This document shows, piece by piece, positions 25,577 through 35,791 of a stretch of DNA of 64,000 nt. Under the pieces are notes generated by a model. It was not told where the DNA came from and did no database searches. It saw nothing but the letters and a program-made list of their open reading frames with translations. Every line of letters begins with the position of its first letter. Within the stretch, counting starts at the first letter, position 1. The stretch is taken from the NCBI RefSeq assembly GCF_016742955.1, contig NZ_JABBYC010000017.1, positions 1 to 64,000 of the forward strand, in the 5' to 3' direction. Source of the stretch: Myceligenerans indicum. Its GTDB lineage: Bacteria; Actinomycetota; Actinomycetes; Actinomycetales; Cellulomonadaceae. Position numbers and translations under genes: made by a program.

Positions 25577-26224
25577 TCAGAGCGGGAACGCGCGGTAGAA
25601 CTCCTCGATCACCTCGGCGGGGCCGTCCGCCTGGAGCACTGCGGTCCCGTTGCGCCAGATCATGGTCCGCTCTCCGGCGTCCTCCCGCGTCAGGGCGTAC
25701 CGGCCCACGACGTCGTCGCCGACCTTCACGTCACCCGACTTGGCGGCCTTGCCGGCCGCCTTGGTCAGCGCCTCGGCCGACGTCGTCGCCTCCTCGGCGC
25801 TCGACCACTGCGTGGCGGTGACCCGGACCCGCAGGTCGCCGCCATCGGTGTAGGTCGCCTTCCAGCCCTCCGTGGCATCGGACTCCTCGGCGGCATCGGT
25901 CTTGACCATGTCCGTCAGGGCGAATTGCAGGACCGCGGACGGGAGCGCCTCCTGGAAGGCCGTCTCGCCGTCCGGCCGCTGCATCGACTTGACCGCCGGG
26001 GTGGGGACCGGCGCCGTGACCGTGACGGTCGGTACCGGCTCGGGCTCCTGGGCATGCAGGAAGCCGGGCCAGACGAGCCCGGAGAATCCCAGGAGGAGGA
26101 CCAGCACGAGCACCGCGAGGACCCCGACCACGAGACGCCGACGGCGATACACCGCCGGGGAGTGGGGGACCCGGGCCCTCGGCCGCTGCACCCGCCCGCC
26201 CGATCCCGCGCGCTCCTGGCTCAT
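25577..26224 (-). CDS. Single-pass membrane protein of unknown function
   Basis: A 215-residue protein. A basic N-terminus (YRRRRLVVG) precedes one membrane helix (about 31-53), then a Pro/Thr/Val linker (EPEPVPTVTVTAPVPTP) and an external alpha-beta domain (about 75-215). ATG 26224 is chosen because GGGAGAGG lies just upstream; an in-frame ATG 72 nt earlier has no such site. It is divergent from radA. I recognise no family. Confidence 0.72.
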   Translation of the reverse strand: MSQERAGSGGRVQRPRARVPHSPAVYRRRRLVVGVLAVLVLVLLLGFSGLVWPGFLHAQEPEPVPTVTVTAPVPTPAVKSMQRPDGETAFQEALPSAVLQFALTDMVKTDAAEESDATEGWKATYTDGGDLRVRVTATQWSSAEEATTSAEALTKAAGKAAKSGDVKVGDDVVGRYALTREDAGERTMIWRNGTAVLQADGPAEVIEEFYRAFPL

Positions 26225-26382
26225 GGTCCTCTCCCCTGAGTGAGACTCCCGCCGACGTCCGGCGGCAGTAGGAACCCTATGACGGGTCGCCGACACTCAC
26301 CCGGAGGCGCGCGGTCGGGAATCCGCGCGGCGACGATGTCACCCGCTCGCCGCGTCCCGTCGTCGATGTCGGTCACCCCCGG

Positions 26383-26388
26383 TACCGT
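26383..26388 (+). promoter_or_regulatory. -10 element of the leaderless radA promoter
   Basis: TACCGT fits TANNNT and is separated from the GTG start at 26396 by 7 nt. Confidence 0.65.
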
Positions 26389-26395
26389 CCCCTGC

Positions 26396-27829
26396 GTGGC
26401 AACGACGACGACCAAGCGGGCCAAGCCCGCCTACGCATGCACCGAATGCGGCTGGACCACCGTGAAGTGGGTGGGTCGCTGCGGGGAGTGCCAGGCCTGG
26501 GGCACGGTCACGGACTCCGCCCCGGCCCAGGCGGGGCCGCGGACCACCGCGGTCACGCCGACGCGGTCGGCCGCCCGCCCGATCGCCGAGATCGACGTCG
26601 AGGCGGCACGCGCCACGCCGACAGGAGTGAGCGAGCTCGACCGGGTGCTGGGCGGTGGCCTGGTCCCGGGGGCGGTGGTGCTGCTTGCCGGAGAGCCGGG
26701 CGTCGGCAAGTCGACCCTGCTGCTGGCCGTCGCGAGCAACTTCGCCACGGGCGCCACGGATGACGCGGGCACACGCTCCGGGCCTCCTCGCGGGGACGGC
26801 GGGCCGCGCACGGTCCTGTACGTCACCGGCGAGGAGTCGGCAGGGCAGGTCCGGCTACGTGCGGAGCGGATCGGGGCGCTCGCACCCAGCCTCCTGCTCG
26901 CGTCGGAGACGGACCTGGCCACCGTCCTCGGACATGTCGCCGCCGCGGAACCCGACCTGCTCATCGTCGACAGCGTGCAGACGGTCGCGTCGGCCGAGGT
27001 CGACGGCGCACCGGGCGGGACCACCCAGGTCCGGGAGGTGGCGGCGGCCCTCATCGCCGCGGCCAAGGAACGTGGCGTGCCGGTGGTCCTGGTCGGTCAC
27101 GTGACCAAGGACGGCACCATCGCGGGCCCGCGGACCCTGGAGCACCTCGTCGACGTGGTGTGCCAGTTCGAGGGAGACCGGCACTCCCGGCTCAGGATGG
27201 TGCGAGCGGTCAAGAACCGGTATGGCCCTACCGACGAGGTGGGCTGCTTCGACCTGTCGGAGCAGGGGATCGTAGGCCTCCCGGACCCCTCCGGACTCTT
27301 CCTCTCGCACGCGGGCGCGGCCGCACCCGGAAGCTGCGTCACCGTGACGCTCGAGGGGCGCCGCCCGCTCGCCGTCGAGCTCCAGTCGCTCGTTGCCCCC
27401 AGCCCCCTGGCCAACCCGCGCCGCGCGACCAGCGGCGTCGACTCCAGCCGTCTCGCGATGATCCTCGCCGTGCTGCATCGGCACGGAGGAATGCGGGTGG
27501 CGGACCAGGACGTCTACGTCTCGACGGTGGGTGGTGCACGGGTCACGGAGCCCGCGGCGGACCTGGCGGCCGCGCTGGCGCTGGTGTCGGCCCGGACCGA
27601 GGAGTCGCTGCCGCCCGCCACGATCGCCGTCGGCGAGGTCGGGCTCGCCGGTGACATCCGGCCGGTCACGGGCCTCGAAAGGCGGCTCGGCGAGATCGCA
27701 CGGCTGGGCTACCGGCGGGCCGTCGTTCCCGCCGGAACGGGGATCGCCGCACCCGACGGGATGGAACTGCTGGAGGCGCAGCACATCCGCGAGGCCATGG
27801 CCCTGGCCTGGGTCACGCCTGACAGGTAG
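26396..27829 (+). CDS. radA: DNA repair protein RadA
   Basis: A 477-residue RecA-like branch-migration ATPase of recombination repair. An N-terminal zinc finger uses C15-x2-C18 and C29-x2-C32. Walker A is GEPGVGKST, Walker B is DLLIVDSVQT, the RadA-specific motif is KNRYGPTDE, and a Lon-protease-like domain fills the C-terminal third. GTG 26396 is chosen because the finger begins directly after it and a -10 element lies 7 nt upstream. The neighbouring disA is the common actinobacterial order, and RadA is known to modulate DisA in Bacillus subtilis. Confidence 0.95.
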   Translation: MATTTTKRAKPAYACTECGWTTVKWVGRCGECQAWGTVTDSAPAQAGPRTTAVTPTRSAARPIAEIDVEAARATPTGVSELDRVLGGGLVPGAVVLLAGEPGVGKSTLLLAVASNFATGATDDAGTRSGPPRGDGGPRTVLYVTGEESAGQVRLRAERIGALAPSLLLASETDLATVLGHVAAAEPDLLIVDSVQTVASAEVDGAPGGTTQVREVAAALIAAAKERGVPVVLVGHVTKDGTIAGPRTLEHLVDVVCQFEGDRHSRLRMVRAVKNRYGPTDEVGCFDLSEQGIVGLPDPSGLFLSHAGAAAPGSCVTVTLEGRRPLAVELQSLVAPSPLANPRRATSGVDSSRLAMILAVLHRHGGMRVADQDVYVSTVGGARVTEPAADLAAALALVSARTEESLPPATIAVGEVGLAGDIRPVTGLERRLGEIARLGYRRAVVPAGTGIAAPDGMELLEAQHIREAMALAWVTPDR

Positions 27830-27843
27830 GGTGAAAAATCAAT

Positions 27844-27864
27844 TACACCACCTCGTCAGGGGTG
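27844..27864 (+). terminator. Weak hairpin after radA
   Basis: The gap after radA is unusually AT-rich for this window. CACCACC is followed by GGGGTG across CTCGTCA-type loop bases, flanked by ATTA and ATTATC. It could form an imperfect terminator in both directions. Confidence 0.3.
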
Positions 27865-27924
27865 ATTATCAGGCCGTTCATGTCACGGCTTTGAAACAAA
27901 CGACTGTCGAGGAAACACACGACG

Positions 27925-27930
27925 TAGGAT
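27925..27930 (+). promoter_or_regulatory. -10 element of the leaderless disA promoter
   Basis: TAGGAT fits TANNNT and lies 6 nt before the GTG start at 27937. Confidence 0.6.
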
Positions 27931-27936
27931 TTCTCC

Positions 27937-29019
27937 GTGGCCATGACACCGACGGAAGCAGAAGAACTCCTCCGCGAGACCCTGGCCGCCGTCGCGCCCG
28001 GAACCGAGCTGCGGGACGGGCTCGAACGCATCCTGCGCGGCCGGACCGGTGCACTCATCGTGTTCGGGCTCGACCAGTCCGTCGAGGAGATGTGTTCCGG
28101 CGGCTTCGAGCTCGACGTCGAGTTCTCGGCGACCCGCCTGCGTGAGCTGTCCAAGATGGACGGAGCGGTCGTCCTGGACCGGTCCGCGGGCCGGATCCGC
28201 CGTGCCGCGGTCCAGCTCCTGCCGGACCCCACCATCGAGACCTCCGAGTCCGGTACCCGGCACCGCACCGCCCAGCGCGTGTCCAAGCAGACCGGCTTCC
28301 CCGTCATCTCGGTGAGCCAGTCGATGCGCATCGTCGCCCTCTACGTGGGCGGCAAGCGGCACGTGCTCGAGGACTCGGACACCATTCTCGGCCGCGCCAA
28401 CCAGGCCCTGGCCACGCTGGAGCGTTACCGTGCCCGCCTCGACGAGGTGTCGGGGACCTTGTCCGCCCTGGAGATCGAAGACCTGGTCACCGTACGTGAC
28501 GTCTGCTCCGTGGTGCAGCGGCTCGAGATGGTCGGGCGCATCTCGGACGAGATCAAGGGGTACGTCATCGAGCTCGGCGTCGACGGCCGGCTGCTCGCGC
28601 TCCAGCTCGACGAGCTGATCGGTGATGTGGGCGCGGACCGCGAGTTCGTCATCCGGGACTACGTCCTGGGCCGCAAGGGCCGCACGCTGGAAGAGGTGCG
28701 GCTGGCGCTCGCCACCCTGTCGTTCCAGCAGCTGCTCGATCTTTCCCAGATCGGCCGTGTCCTCGACATGCCCGGCGGAGGCGATGCGCTCGACGCGGCC
28801 GTCGCACCGCACGGCTACCGGCTGCTGTCCAAGGTGCCGCGGCTGCCGAACGCCACGATCGAGCGACTGGTGGCACACTTCGGCAGCCTGCAGAAGCTGC
28901 TCGCTGCCAGCGTGGACGACCTGCTGTCGGTGGACGGCGTCGGCGACCAGCGGGCTCGCACCATCCGCGAGGGCCTCTCCCGCATGGCCGAGTCGAGCAT
29001 CCTGGAACGCTACGTCTGA
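27937..29019 (+). CDS. disA: DNA integrity scanning diadenylate cyclase DisA
   Basis: A 360-residue enzyme that makes cyclic di-AMP from two ATP and pauses at branched DNA. The DAC domain has the catalytic D75-G-A77 motif and the R108-H-R110 motif in GTRHRTA. A linker helix bundle follows, and the C-terminal helix-hairpin-helix ([19 protein letters not shown]) binds DNA. GTG 27937 is the first codon after a -10 element. Its stop overlaps the convergent gene by 10 nt. Confidence 0.96.
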   Translation: MAMTPTEAEELLRETLAAVAPGTELRDGLERILRGRTGALIVFGLDQSVEEMCSGGFELDVEFSATRLRELSKMDGAVVLDRSAGRIRRAAVQLLPDPTIETSESGTRHRTAQRVSKQTGFPVISVSQSMRIVALYVGGKRHVLEDSDTILGRANQALATLERYRARLDEVSGTLSALEIEDLVTVRDVCSVVQRLEMVGRISDEIKGYVIELGVDGRLLALQLDELIGDVGADREFVIRDYVLGRKGRTLEEVRLALATLSFQQLLDLSQIGRVLDMPGGGDALDAAVAPHGYRLLSKVPRLPNATIERLVAHFGSLQKLLAASVDDLLSVDGVGDQRARTIREGLSRMAESSILERYV

Positions 29020-29774
29020 TCCCCGGCTGCCCCGGCGGCGCTCGAGGGGGGCGGGCTCGACGTCGCGGCCGGCGTCTCCGAGGGCTTGTCCGGCTTCTTC
29101 TCCGGCTTCGCCGGCTTGTCCGTCGCTCCGCCCTTGCCGCCCTTGCCGCGCGACGGCGACGGGCTCGGTTCCGGCGGCTCCGGCCGGGTGACCTGGACCA
29201 CCTGACTGGCCGCGCCCGCGACGTCGGCCACCGTCACCTGCGCGCTGTAGAGGCCGGGCGCGATCTCCTTGTCCACCCGCTCGCATCCCGGCGCGGAGCG
29301 CACGTCCGACCACCGGACCTTCTTGGTGTCGACCGACCCCGGCCCCAGCAGGAGCATCCGCTCCTCGTCGTCGCAGTCCCCGGACGACCACACCCGTTCC
29401 GCATCGTCCCCGGGCTCGCCCGCCCAGACCGTGACCGGCCGGTTCGCGTCGGCGCCGTCGACAAGGCAGGGCGTGGCGCCGCTGTTCTCCAGCGTGACGG
29501 TGAAGACCACCGGCTGGCCCTCGGCCGCGGTGCTGCGGTCCGCGGCGAGTCGCACGTCCAGCACGTCGGCACCGCACGTACGCGTGGCGCTGCCCGGGTC
29601 CGCGGGCGCCGGCGGGTGGACCTTGGCATCGCTCTCGATCGGCGCGGGCGGCTCCGGCCACATCGTGGGCACCACGGCCACACCGATCAGCACCAGGACC
29701 GCGACGAGCAGCACGACCACCACCCGGCGCCGCCCGAAAGCTCCTGACTCCCTTGCCTGCACCGACTCCCCCAC
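29010..29774 (-). CDS. Membrane-anchored protein of unknown function
   Basis: A roughly 254-residue protein. One membrane helix ([18 protein letters not shown]) follows a basic stretch (FGRRR). An external beta-sandwich-like domain with four Cys ([32 protein letters not shown]) could hold two disulfides. The C-terminus is a Pro/Ser/Lys/Gly-rich tail ([15 protein letters not shown] onward). The start is uncertain: GTG 29774, GTG 29762 or ATG 29876 are in frame and none has a clear site. It overlaps disA tail to tail by 10 nt and is divergent from mutY. Confidence 0.65.
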   Translation of the reverse strand: MGESVQARESGAFGRRRVVVVLLVAVLVLIGVAVVPTMWPEPPAPIESDAKVHPPAPADPGSATRTCGADVLDVRLAADRSTAAEGQPVVFTVTLENSGATPCLVDGADANRPVTVWAGEPGDDAERVWSSGDCDDEERMLLLGPGSVDTKKVRWSDVRSAPGCERVDKEIAPGLYSAQVTVADVAGAASQVVQVTRPEPPEPSPSPSRGKGGKGGATDKPAKPEKKPDKPSETPAATSSPPPSSAAGAAGDQT

Positions 29775-29944
29775 GCTCCTGTCCGGAATGAACGATCCCA
29801 CAGTAGGCAACGCCCTCCCCGCCTCCGCGGAGGCCGCGCCGCCGGGCCGGACACGCCGCCCTGACGAACACCGCACGGGACGTACCGCGGCGAGGGAACT
29901 GCCACGGCGAGCACCGTGGCGAAGGAGGGAGAGAATGGGCCGCT

Positions 29945-30943
<999 letters not shown>

Positions 30944-30963
30944 GCGGCCGGCGAGCAATCCGG

Positions 30964-31084
30964 CCCGTCGGTCTCAGCCCGTCGGTCTCAGCTCGTCGGT
31001 CTCGTCCCGTCGGTCTCAGCCCGCCGATCTCCGCCCGCGGGCCTCGTCCCGCCGGCCTCAGCCACCGGCCTCGTCTCGTCGGCC
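30964..31084. repeat. 14-bp tandem repeat between mutY and glpD
   Basis: CCCGTCGGTCTCAG starts at 30964, 30978, 30992 (variant) and 31006. It then decays into related CCTCGTC/GCCTCAG copies until just before the glpD stop at 31089. It fills the whole space between the convergent genes. Confidence 0.85.
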
Positions 31085-31088
31085 TCGC

Positions 31089-32849
31089 CTACGACGTCCG
31101 GAGCGGCTGCCAGGGCGCGATCCGGTCGGCACCCCGCATCGCCTCCTCCGCGCTCTCGTCGTCCGGGGCCCGCAGCGCCGCCAGCTCGGCGTCGACCCGG
31201 GTCCGCCAGGCGTCGAGCTCGCGCTGCTTCGCGACGTCGTCCCAGCCCAGGAGCGGTGCGACGATGTCCGCCACCTCCGCCGCCGCGTCCACGCCCCGGT
31301 CCGGAACCTCGTAGACGAGGCGCGTGCGGTGCGCGAGCACGTCCTCCAGGTGCAGCGCCCCTTCGTGCGTGACCGCGTGATGCACCTCGGCACGCAGGTA
31401 GGCGGTGGCGTGCTCCAGCGGCAGGGCCAGGCTCGGATCGGCCTCGCACAGCTCCACGAGGTCGGTCAGGTTCGAGCCGTACCGGTGCAGCAGATGGTCG
31501 ACCATCGGGGGGTTCCAGCCGAACCGCTTCGCCCAGGCACGGGCCTGGCGCTGAACCGCCTTGAGCCCGATGGCACCGGTGAGCGGGATCTGATGGGTGA
31601 TGCTCGGCAGTGCGGCGGACCGCTGCCCGATGGCGAAGTCGACGGCGTCCTTCGCCATGATCCGGTAGGTCGTGAGCTTGCCGCCCGCGATCACGGTCAG
31701 TCCGGCCGTCGGGCTCGCGACCGTGTGTTCGCGCGACACCTTGGCGCTCGGAGTGCCCGCCTTGGTGCCCGGCTGGAGCAGCGGGCGCAGGCCCGCATAG
31801 GTGCCGATGATGTCGTCCCGGGTGAGCGGGTGCGCGAGGACGGCGTTGGCGTGGTCCAGCACGTAGTCGACGTCGGCGCTGGTGACGACGGGACTGACCG
31901 GGTCAAGGTGCCAGGGTGTGTCCGTGGTGCCGATGATCCAGTAGCGCGACCAGGGAATGACGAACAGCACCGACTTCTCCGTCTGCAGGATCAGGCCGGC
32001 GTGCCCCTGGATCCGGTCACGCGGCACCACCAGGTGGATGCCCTTGGAGGCGAGCACGCGCAGGCCGCCCGCCGGGCTGTCGGGGTGGCCGGCGAGGTCC
32101 TGCGTCTCCTCGGTCCACACCCCGGTCGCGTTGATCACCGCCCGGGCACGAACCGTGATCTCCCGGCCCGTCTCCAGGTCGACGACGACGGCGCCGTTCA
32201 CCGTGCCCGTGCTGCCCTGTGTCAGCCCGACCACCTGCGTGCGGCTCGCGACGTGGGCCCCGTAGGACGCGGCGGTCCGCACGAGCGTGGTCACCAGGCG
32301 GGCGTCGTCGACGGACGCGTCCCAGTACTGCACGGCTCCGACGGCGGCATCGTGCGCGAGGTCCGGGAACTTCGCCTCCATCTGCGCCTTGGTCAGGTGC
32401 CGGTGGAACGGCATCGGGCGACGGCCGGGAGTCAGGGTCGCCAGGATGTCGTACATCGCGATACCGGTGCCGACGTACGCCCGCTCCCAGACGCGGTGCT
32501 CCAGCGGGTAGAGGAACGGCACGGGCCGGACGAGGTGGGGGGCGAGGTCGCGTAGCAGCAGGTCACGCTCGGTGAGTGCCTCGTGGACCAGTTCGAAGTC
32601 GAGCATCTGCAGGTAGCGCAGGCCGCCGTGGACCAGTTTGCTGCTGCGGCTCGACGTCCCCTGGGCCCAGTCCTGCGACTCGACGAGCGCCGTCGACAGC
32701 CCGCGCGTCACGGCGTCGAGCGCGATACCTGCGCCGGTGACGCCACCGCCGACGACCAGCACGTCGAGCTCGGTGGCGATGTCCGTGCTCGCCTCGAGGG
32801 TGGCCAGGGCCTGGGCTCGGGACTCTGCGGTCAGCCGGGTGGATGCCAT
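31089..32849 (-). CDS. glpD: Glycerol-3-phosphate dehydrogenase (aerobic, FAD)
   Basis: A 586-residue flavoprotein that oxidises glycerol 3-phosphate to dihydroxyacetone phosphate and passes electrons to the quinone pool. The FAD-binding motif is DVLVVGGGVTGAGIALDAVTRG (about 29-50). Family motifs SSRSSKLVHGGLRYL and GGKLTTYRIMAKDA are present, with a C-terminal helical DAO_C domain. ATG 32849 directly precedes the family N-terminus; the frame is open further but only antisense to argA. It is divergent from argA with a 60-nt gap. Confidence 0.95.
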   Translation of the reverse strand: MASTRLTAESRAQALATLEASTDIATELDVLVVGGGVTGAGIALDAVTRGLSTALVESQDWAQGTSSRSSKLVHGGLRYLQMLDFELVHEALTERDLLLRDLAPHLVRPVPFLYPLEHRVWERAYVGTGIAMYDILATLTPGRRPMPFHRHLTKAQMEAKFPDLAHDAAVGAVQYWDASVDDARLVTTLVRTAASYGAHVASRTQVVGLTQGSTGTVNGAVVVDLETGREITVRARAVINATGVWTEETQDLAGHPDSPAGGLRVLASKGIHLVVPRDRIQGHAGLILQTEKSVLFVIPWSRYWIIGTTDTPWHLDPVSPVVTSADVDYVLDHANAVLAHPLTRDDIIGTYAGLRPLLQPGTKAGTPSAKVSREHTVASPTAGLTVIAGGKLTTYRIMAKDAVDFAIGQRSAALPSITHQIPLTGAIGLKAVQRQARAWAKRFGWNPPMVDHLLHRYGSNLTDLVELCEADPSLALPLEHATAYLRAEVHHAVTHEGALHLEDVLAHRTRLVYEVPDRGVDAAAEVADIVAPLLGWDDVAKQRELDAWRTRVDAELAALRAPDDESAEEAMRGADRIAPWQPLRTS

Positions 32850-32896
32850 GCCGACAACCCACCACGTGACGTGGACGGAAGCAAGGGGGGCACGCG

Positions 32897-32902
32897 TACT
32901 GT
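32897..32902 (+). promoter_or_regulatory. -10 element of the leaderless argA promoter
   Basis: TACTGT fits TANNNT and is followed by a 7-nt spacer and the GTG start at 32910. Confidence 0.65.
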
Positions 32903-32909
32903 GGGCCGC

Positions 32910-33461
32910 GTGACCGTGAACATCAGGCCCGCGAGGCCGGCCGACGTGCGGGCCATCCGCGCCCTGGTGGAGCCGTACGCCGCCGAACGGATCCTCCTGG
33001 CCAAGGAGTGGGTGGGCTACTACGAGGCCGTTCAGGAGTTCCTGGTGGCAGACGCGAGCACGGCCGCCACCAGGGACGACGCCGACATGCCCGCCGGCGT
33101 CGCCCCGGCCGGGCCCGGCGTCGTCGGCTGCGGTGCCCTCCACGTCATGTGGGAGGACCTGGCGGAGATCCGCACCCTCGCGGTCTCCCGCGACTACCGC
33201 GGCCACCGGGTGGGGCACCTGCTCGTCGAGTCGCTGCTCGACCGGGCCCGGACGCTGGGCCTGAAGCGCGTCTTCTGCCTGACGTTCGAGGTCGGTTTCT
33301 TCCGCAAGCACGGGTTCGAGGAGATCGACAGCACGCCCGTCGACCCCGAGGTGTACGCGGAACTGCTGCGCTCGCACGACGACGGCGTCGCCGAGTTCCT
33401 GGACCTGGCGCGGGTCAAGCCGAACACCCTGGGCAACTCCCGCATGCTCCTGGAGCTGTGA
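32910..33461 (+). CDS. argA: Amino-acid N-acetyltransferase (glutamate, ArgA type)
   Basis: A 183-residue GNAT protein. It matches the Mycobacterium tuberculosis Rv2747 type of L-glutamate N-acetyltransferase, the first step of arginine synthesis: IRPARPADVRAIRALVEPYA, WVGYYEAVQEF, VVGCGALHVMWEDLAEIRTLAV, GHRVGHLLVESLL (acetyl-CoA loop), KHGFEEIDSTPV and the C-terminal VKPNTLGNSRMLLEL. An Ala/Asp-rich insertion of about 20 residues (near 50-70) replaces a shorter loop. GTG 32910 is set by the leaderless -10. Confidence 0.88.
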   Translation: MTVNIRPARPADVRAIRALVEPYAAERILLAKEWVGYYEAVQEFLVADASTAATRDDADMPAGVAPAGPGVVGCGALHVMWEDLAEIRTLAVSRDYRGHRVGHLLVESLLDRARTLGLKRVFCLTFEVGFFRKHGFEEIDSTPVDPEVYAELLRSHDDGVAEFLDLARVKPNTLGNSRMLLEL

Positions 33462-33496
33462 CCGAGGTACCTACGGGAGAACGGCGCGGAGCCACC

Positions 33497-33502
33497 TAGG
33501 CT
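33497..33502 (+). promoter_or_regulatory. -10 element of a probable leaderless promoter
   Basis: TAGGCT fits TANNNT and lies 7 nt upstream of the GTG start at 33510. Confidence 0.65.
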
Positions 33503-33509
33503 TGGGGTC

Positions 33510-34811
33510 GTGTCCCTGCGCTACACCCTGCCCGGCGTCCATGTCACCGACCGGAGCGTCGAGGTTCCGCTCGACTGGTCGGACCCCGACGACGGCCGCA
33601 CCCTGACAGTCTTCGTCCGAGAGCTCGTCGACCCCGTCAAGCGGGACGACGACCTCCCGTTGCTCGTCTTCCTCCAGGGAGGCCCGGGCGGGAAGGGCCC
33701 GCGCCCCACGGGGCCGGACGGCTGGGTGGGCTCGGCCCTGGAGCGTTTCCGCGTCGTGCTGCTCGACCAGCGCGGCACGGGCCGCTCGACCGCGGTCCGT
33801 GCCGGCGCCCTCAACGCGCTGGGCGACGCCGCCACCCAGGCCGAGTACCTCACCCACTTCCGCGCGGACAGCATCGTGCGTGACGCCGAGTACATCCGCG
33901 ACTCGGTCTACGGCGGGAAGCGGTGGACCACCCTCGGCCAGTCGTACGGCGGGTTCATCACGATGACCTATCTGTCGCTGGCGCCCGAGGGTGTCAACGC
34001 GAGCCTGGTGACGGGCGGCCTGCCCAGCCTGACGGCGTCGGCCCGTGAGGTGTACGAACGCACGCAGCCGAGGGTCGCGGGAAAGAACGCGCGGTTCCGT
34101 GCGCGATACCCGCACGCCGCGGGGCTGCTCGCGCGGGTCGCCGACCGGCTCGACGCCACCGGCGCCGTGCTGCCCGACGGGCTTCCCCTCAGTGTCCGGC
34201 GCCTGCAGAGCCTGGGCATGGACTTCGGCATGGGCCCGGGCTTCGAGCGCGTCCACTGGATCCTCGACGAGGCGTTCGACGGCGGCGGCCCCGACGACGC
34301 GACGCTGACGGACACGTTCCTGGCGTCTGCCGGGGCGGCCACCGACTTCGTGGGGCGTCCTCTGTACGCGGTGCTGCACGAGTCGATCTACGCGCAGTCG
34401 CACACGGGCCCGACGGCGTGGGCGGCGCAGTCGGTGCGCGACGCGGACCCGGCGTTCGCCGAGGACGCACGTCCCCTGCTGCTCACCGGCGAGATGATCT
34501 ACCCCTGGATGTTCTCCGAGATCGCGGCGCTGCGTCCGTTCGCCGCCGCGGCCGAGGCCCTGGCCGCCCGGGAGGACTGGGACGACCTCTACGACCTGGA
34601 CCGGCTGGCCTCGAACGAGATCCCCGTCGAGGCCGCCGTCTACCACGACGACATGTTCGTGGACGCGGGGTACTCGCTGGCGACGGCCGCCCATGTCGGC
34701 AACACGGAGGCCTGGGTGACGAACGAGTTCGAGCACGACGGGCTCCGGGTCGGCAACACGTTCGCCACCCTCCTGGACCGGCTGGACGCCCGCGGAGGCC
34801 CGCTGCGCTGA
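33510..34811 (+). CDS. Prolyl aminopeptidase-like alpha/beta hydrolase (S33)
   Basis: A 433-residue cytoplasmic hydrolase. It has the oxyanion-hole segment FLQGGPGGKGPR, then LLDQRGTGRSTAV, the nucleophile elbow GQSYGG (Ser near residue 150), and a late Asp and His (VYHDDMFVD, EFEHDGLR) for the triad. It matches the longer actinobacterial proline iminopeptidase branch (about 430 residues). It releases N-terminal proline or other residues from peptides. Stand-alone gene with its own promoter. Confidence 0.9.
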   Translation: MSLRYTLPGVHVTDRSVEVPLDWSDPDDGRTLTVFVRELVDPVKRDDDLPLLVFLQGGPGGKGPRPTGPDGWVGSALERFRVVLLDQRGTGRSTAVRAGALNALGDAATQAEYLTHFRADSIVRDAEYIRDSVYGGKRWTTLGQSYGGFITMTYLSLAPEGVNASLVTGGLPSLTASAREVYERTQPRVAGKNARFRARYPHAAGLLARVADRLDATGAVLPDGLPLSVRRLQSLGMDFGMGPGFERVHWILDEAFDGGGPDDATLTDTFLASAGAATDFVGRPLYAVLHESIYAQSHTGPTAWAAQSVRDADPAFAEDARPLLLTGEMIYPWMFSEIAALRPFAAAAEALAAREDWDDLYDLDRLASNEIPVEAAVYHDDMFVDAGYSLATAAHVGNTEAWVTNEFEHDGLRVGNTFATLLDRLDARGGPLR

Positions 34812-34819
34812 CCCCGAAC

Positions 34820-34840
34820 CCGGCCCGGCCTGCGGGCCGG
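34820..34840. terminator. Bidirectional hairpin between convergent genes
   Basis: CCGGCCCG (34820-34827) pairs with 34833-34840 around GCCTG, and the last base abuts the opposing stop codon. Confidence 0.6.
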
Positions 34841-35593
34841 CTACGCCGCCAGCAGGCTCGGCATCGACGCCACCAGGTAGGTGTTCGCCGCGACGACCTG
34901 GCCTGCCACGAGGTCCGGCTCACCCGTCGGGACGCAGAGGGTCATCTCGAAACCACCGGTACGCACCTGGGCGGCCGTGAACCCCTGGCCCGTGCGCTCC
35001 ACCTCGTGCCGCGCGACGTCGAGCACCGTACCGTTCACCCGGGCCACGGCGTCGACCTGCATCGTGAACGCCCCGTCGGGGCTGAACGACTCGGGTTCGA
35101 AGCGCATCGGCTCGCCGGTCTCGTCCGCGGCGTCCTCACCCGCGAACGTCATGCGGCTGGCGTCGGACGCCAGGAACTCCTCCGGCCCGTCGAACACCTC
35201 CACCGAGCGGCCGAGCCCCACGAGACAGGCGTCCCCCGCGGGCAGGTCCTCGGTGTCGCCCAGGAGCTGGAGCTCCTCGAGCTCGCACGCCACGCCGGCG
35301 AGGACGTCGTCGTCGGCGTCCACGATCTCGGCGATCGCGAGGCCGCCGTCGGCCGCACGCACATCCGCGAGCCGCGCGGCGAGCGGGCCCGCATACGACG
35401 TCGTCACCGCGCGCACGAGATCGCCCTCGGTGGTGATGATCAGCCGCGCGCCCGTGGTGTCCGTCCAGACGTACAGGGTCGCGCCACCTTCCTCCGCGAT
35501 CACCTTCGCCTCAGGGAGCACCCCATGGACAAGGTCCCGGAAACCGCTCCGGGTAGTCACGTTCAGTCCGACGCACGCGAGATTCGTAGCCAC
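34841..35593 (-). CDS. Conserved protein of unknown function
   Basis: A 250-residue soluble acidic protein with no signal peptide or membrane helix and no family I can name. The middle is Asp/Glu-rich and one Cys pair (CVGL near the N-terminus, TLCVPTG near the C-terminus) stands out. GTG 35593 is chosen because TATTTT on the minus strand (35602-35607) lies 8 nt upstream, the leaderless arrangement seen elsewhere here. It is divergent from the sigma-factor gene. Confidence 0.65.
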   Translation of the reverse strand: MATNLACVGLNVTTRSGFRDLVHGVLPEAKVIAEEGGATLYVWTDTTGARLIITTEGDLVRAVTTSYAGPLAARLADVRAADGGLAIAEIVDADDDVLAGVACELEELQLLGDTEDLPAGDACLVGLGRSVEVFDGPEEFLASDASRMTFAGEDAADETGEPMRFEPESFSPDGAFTMQVDAVARVNGTVLDVARHEVERTGQGFTAAQVRTGGFEMTLCVPTGEPDLVAGQVVAANTYLVASMPSLLAA

Positions 35594-35601
35594 GCGCCCA
35601 G

Positions 35602-35607
35602 AAAATA
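35602..35607 (-). promoter_or_regulatory. -10 element of a probable leaderless promoter
   Basis: On the minus strand this reads TATTTT, 8 nt before the GTG start at 35593. The surrounding TCTGGGCGC has no Shine-Dalgarno. Confidence 0.55.
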
Positions 35608-35791
35608 CCCGCACAGGCTGTGATCTCGTATATGGGCCGGTCATGCCCCGGTGTCATCGGGGCCCCGGCGGTACGACGCGCACCGGTCCGGGGGACCACG
35701 CGACGTCGAACCGTCCCACCCCGGCAACGACACTCGGACCGGATACGTGCGTGGTGCTCAACCTTTCGGGACGCGAATCCGTGAACCGGGT

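Noticed and set aside
30946..31088. Small gene between mutY and glpD
   Set aside because: The stretch is a 14-bp tandem repeat; its open frames are repeat artifacts.
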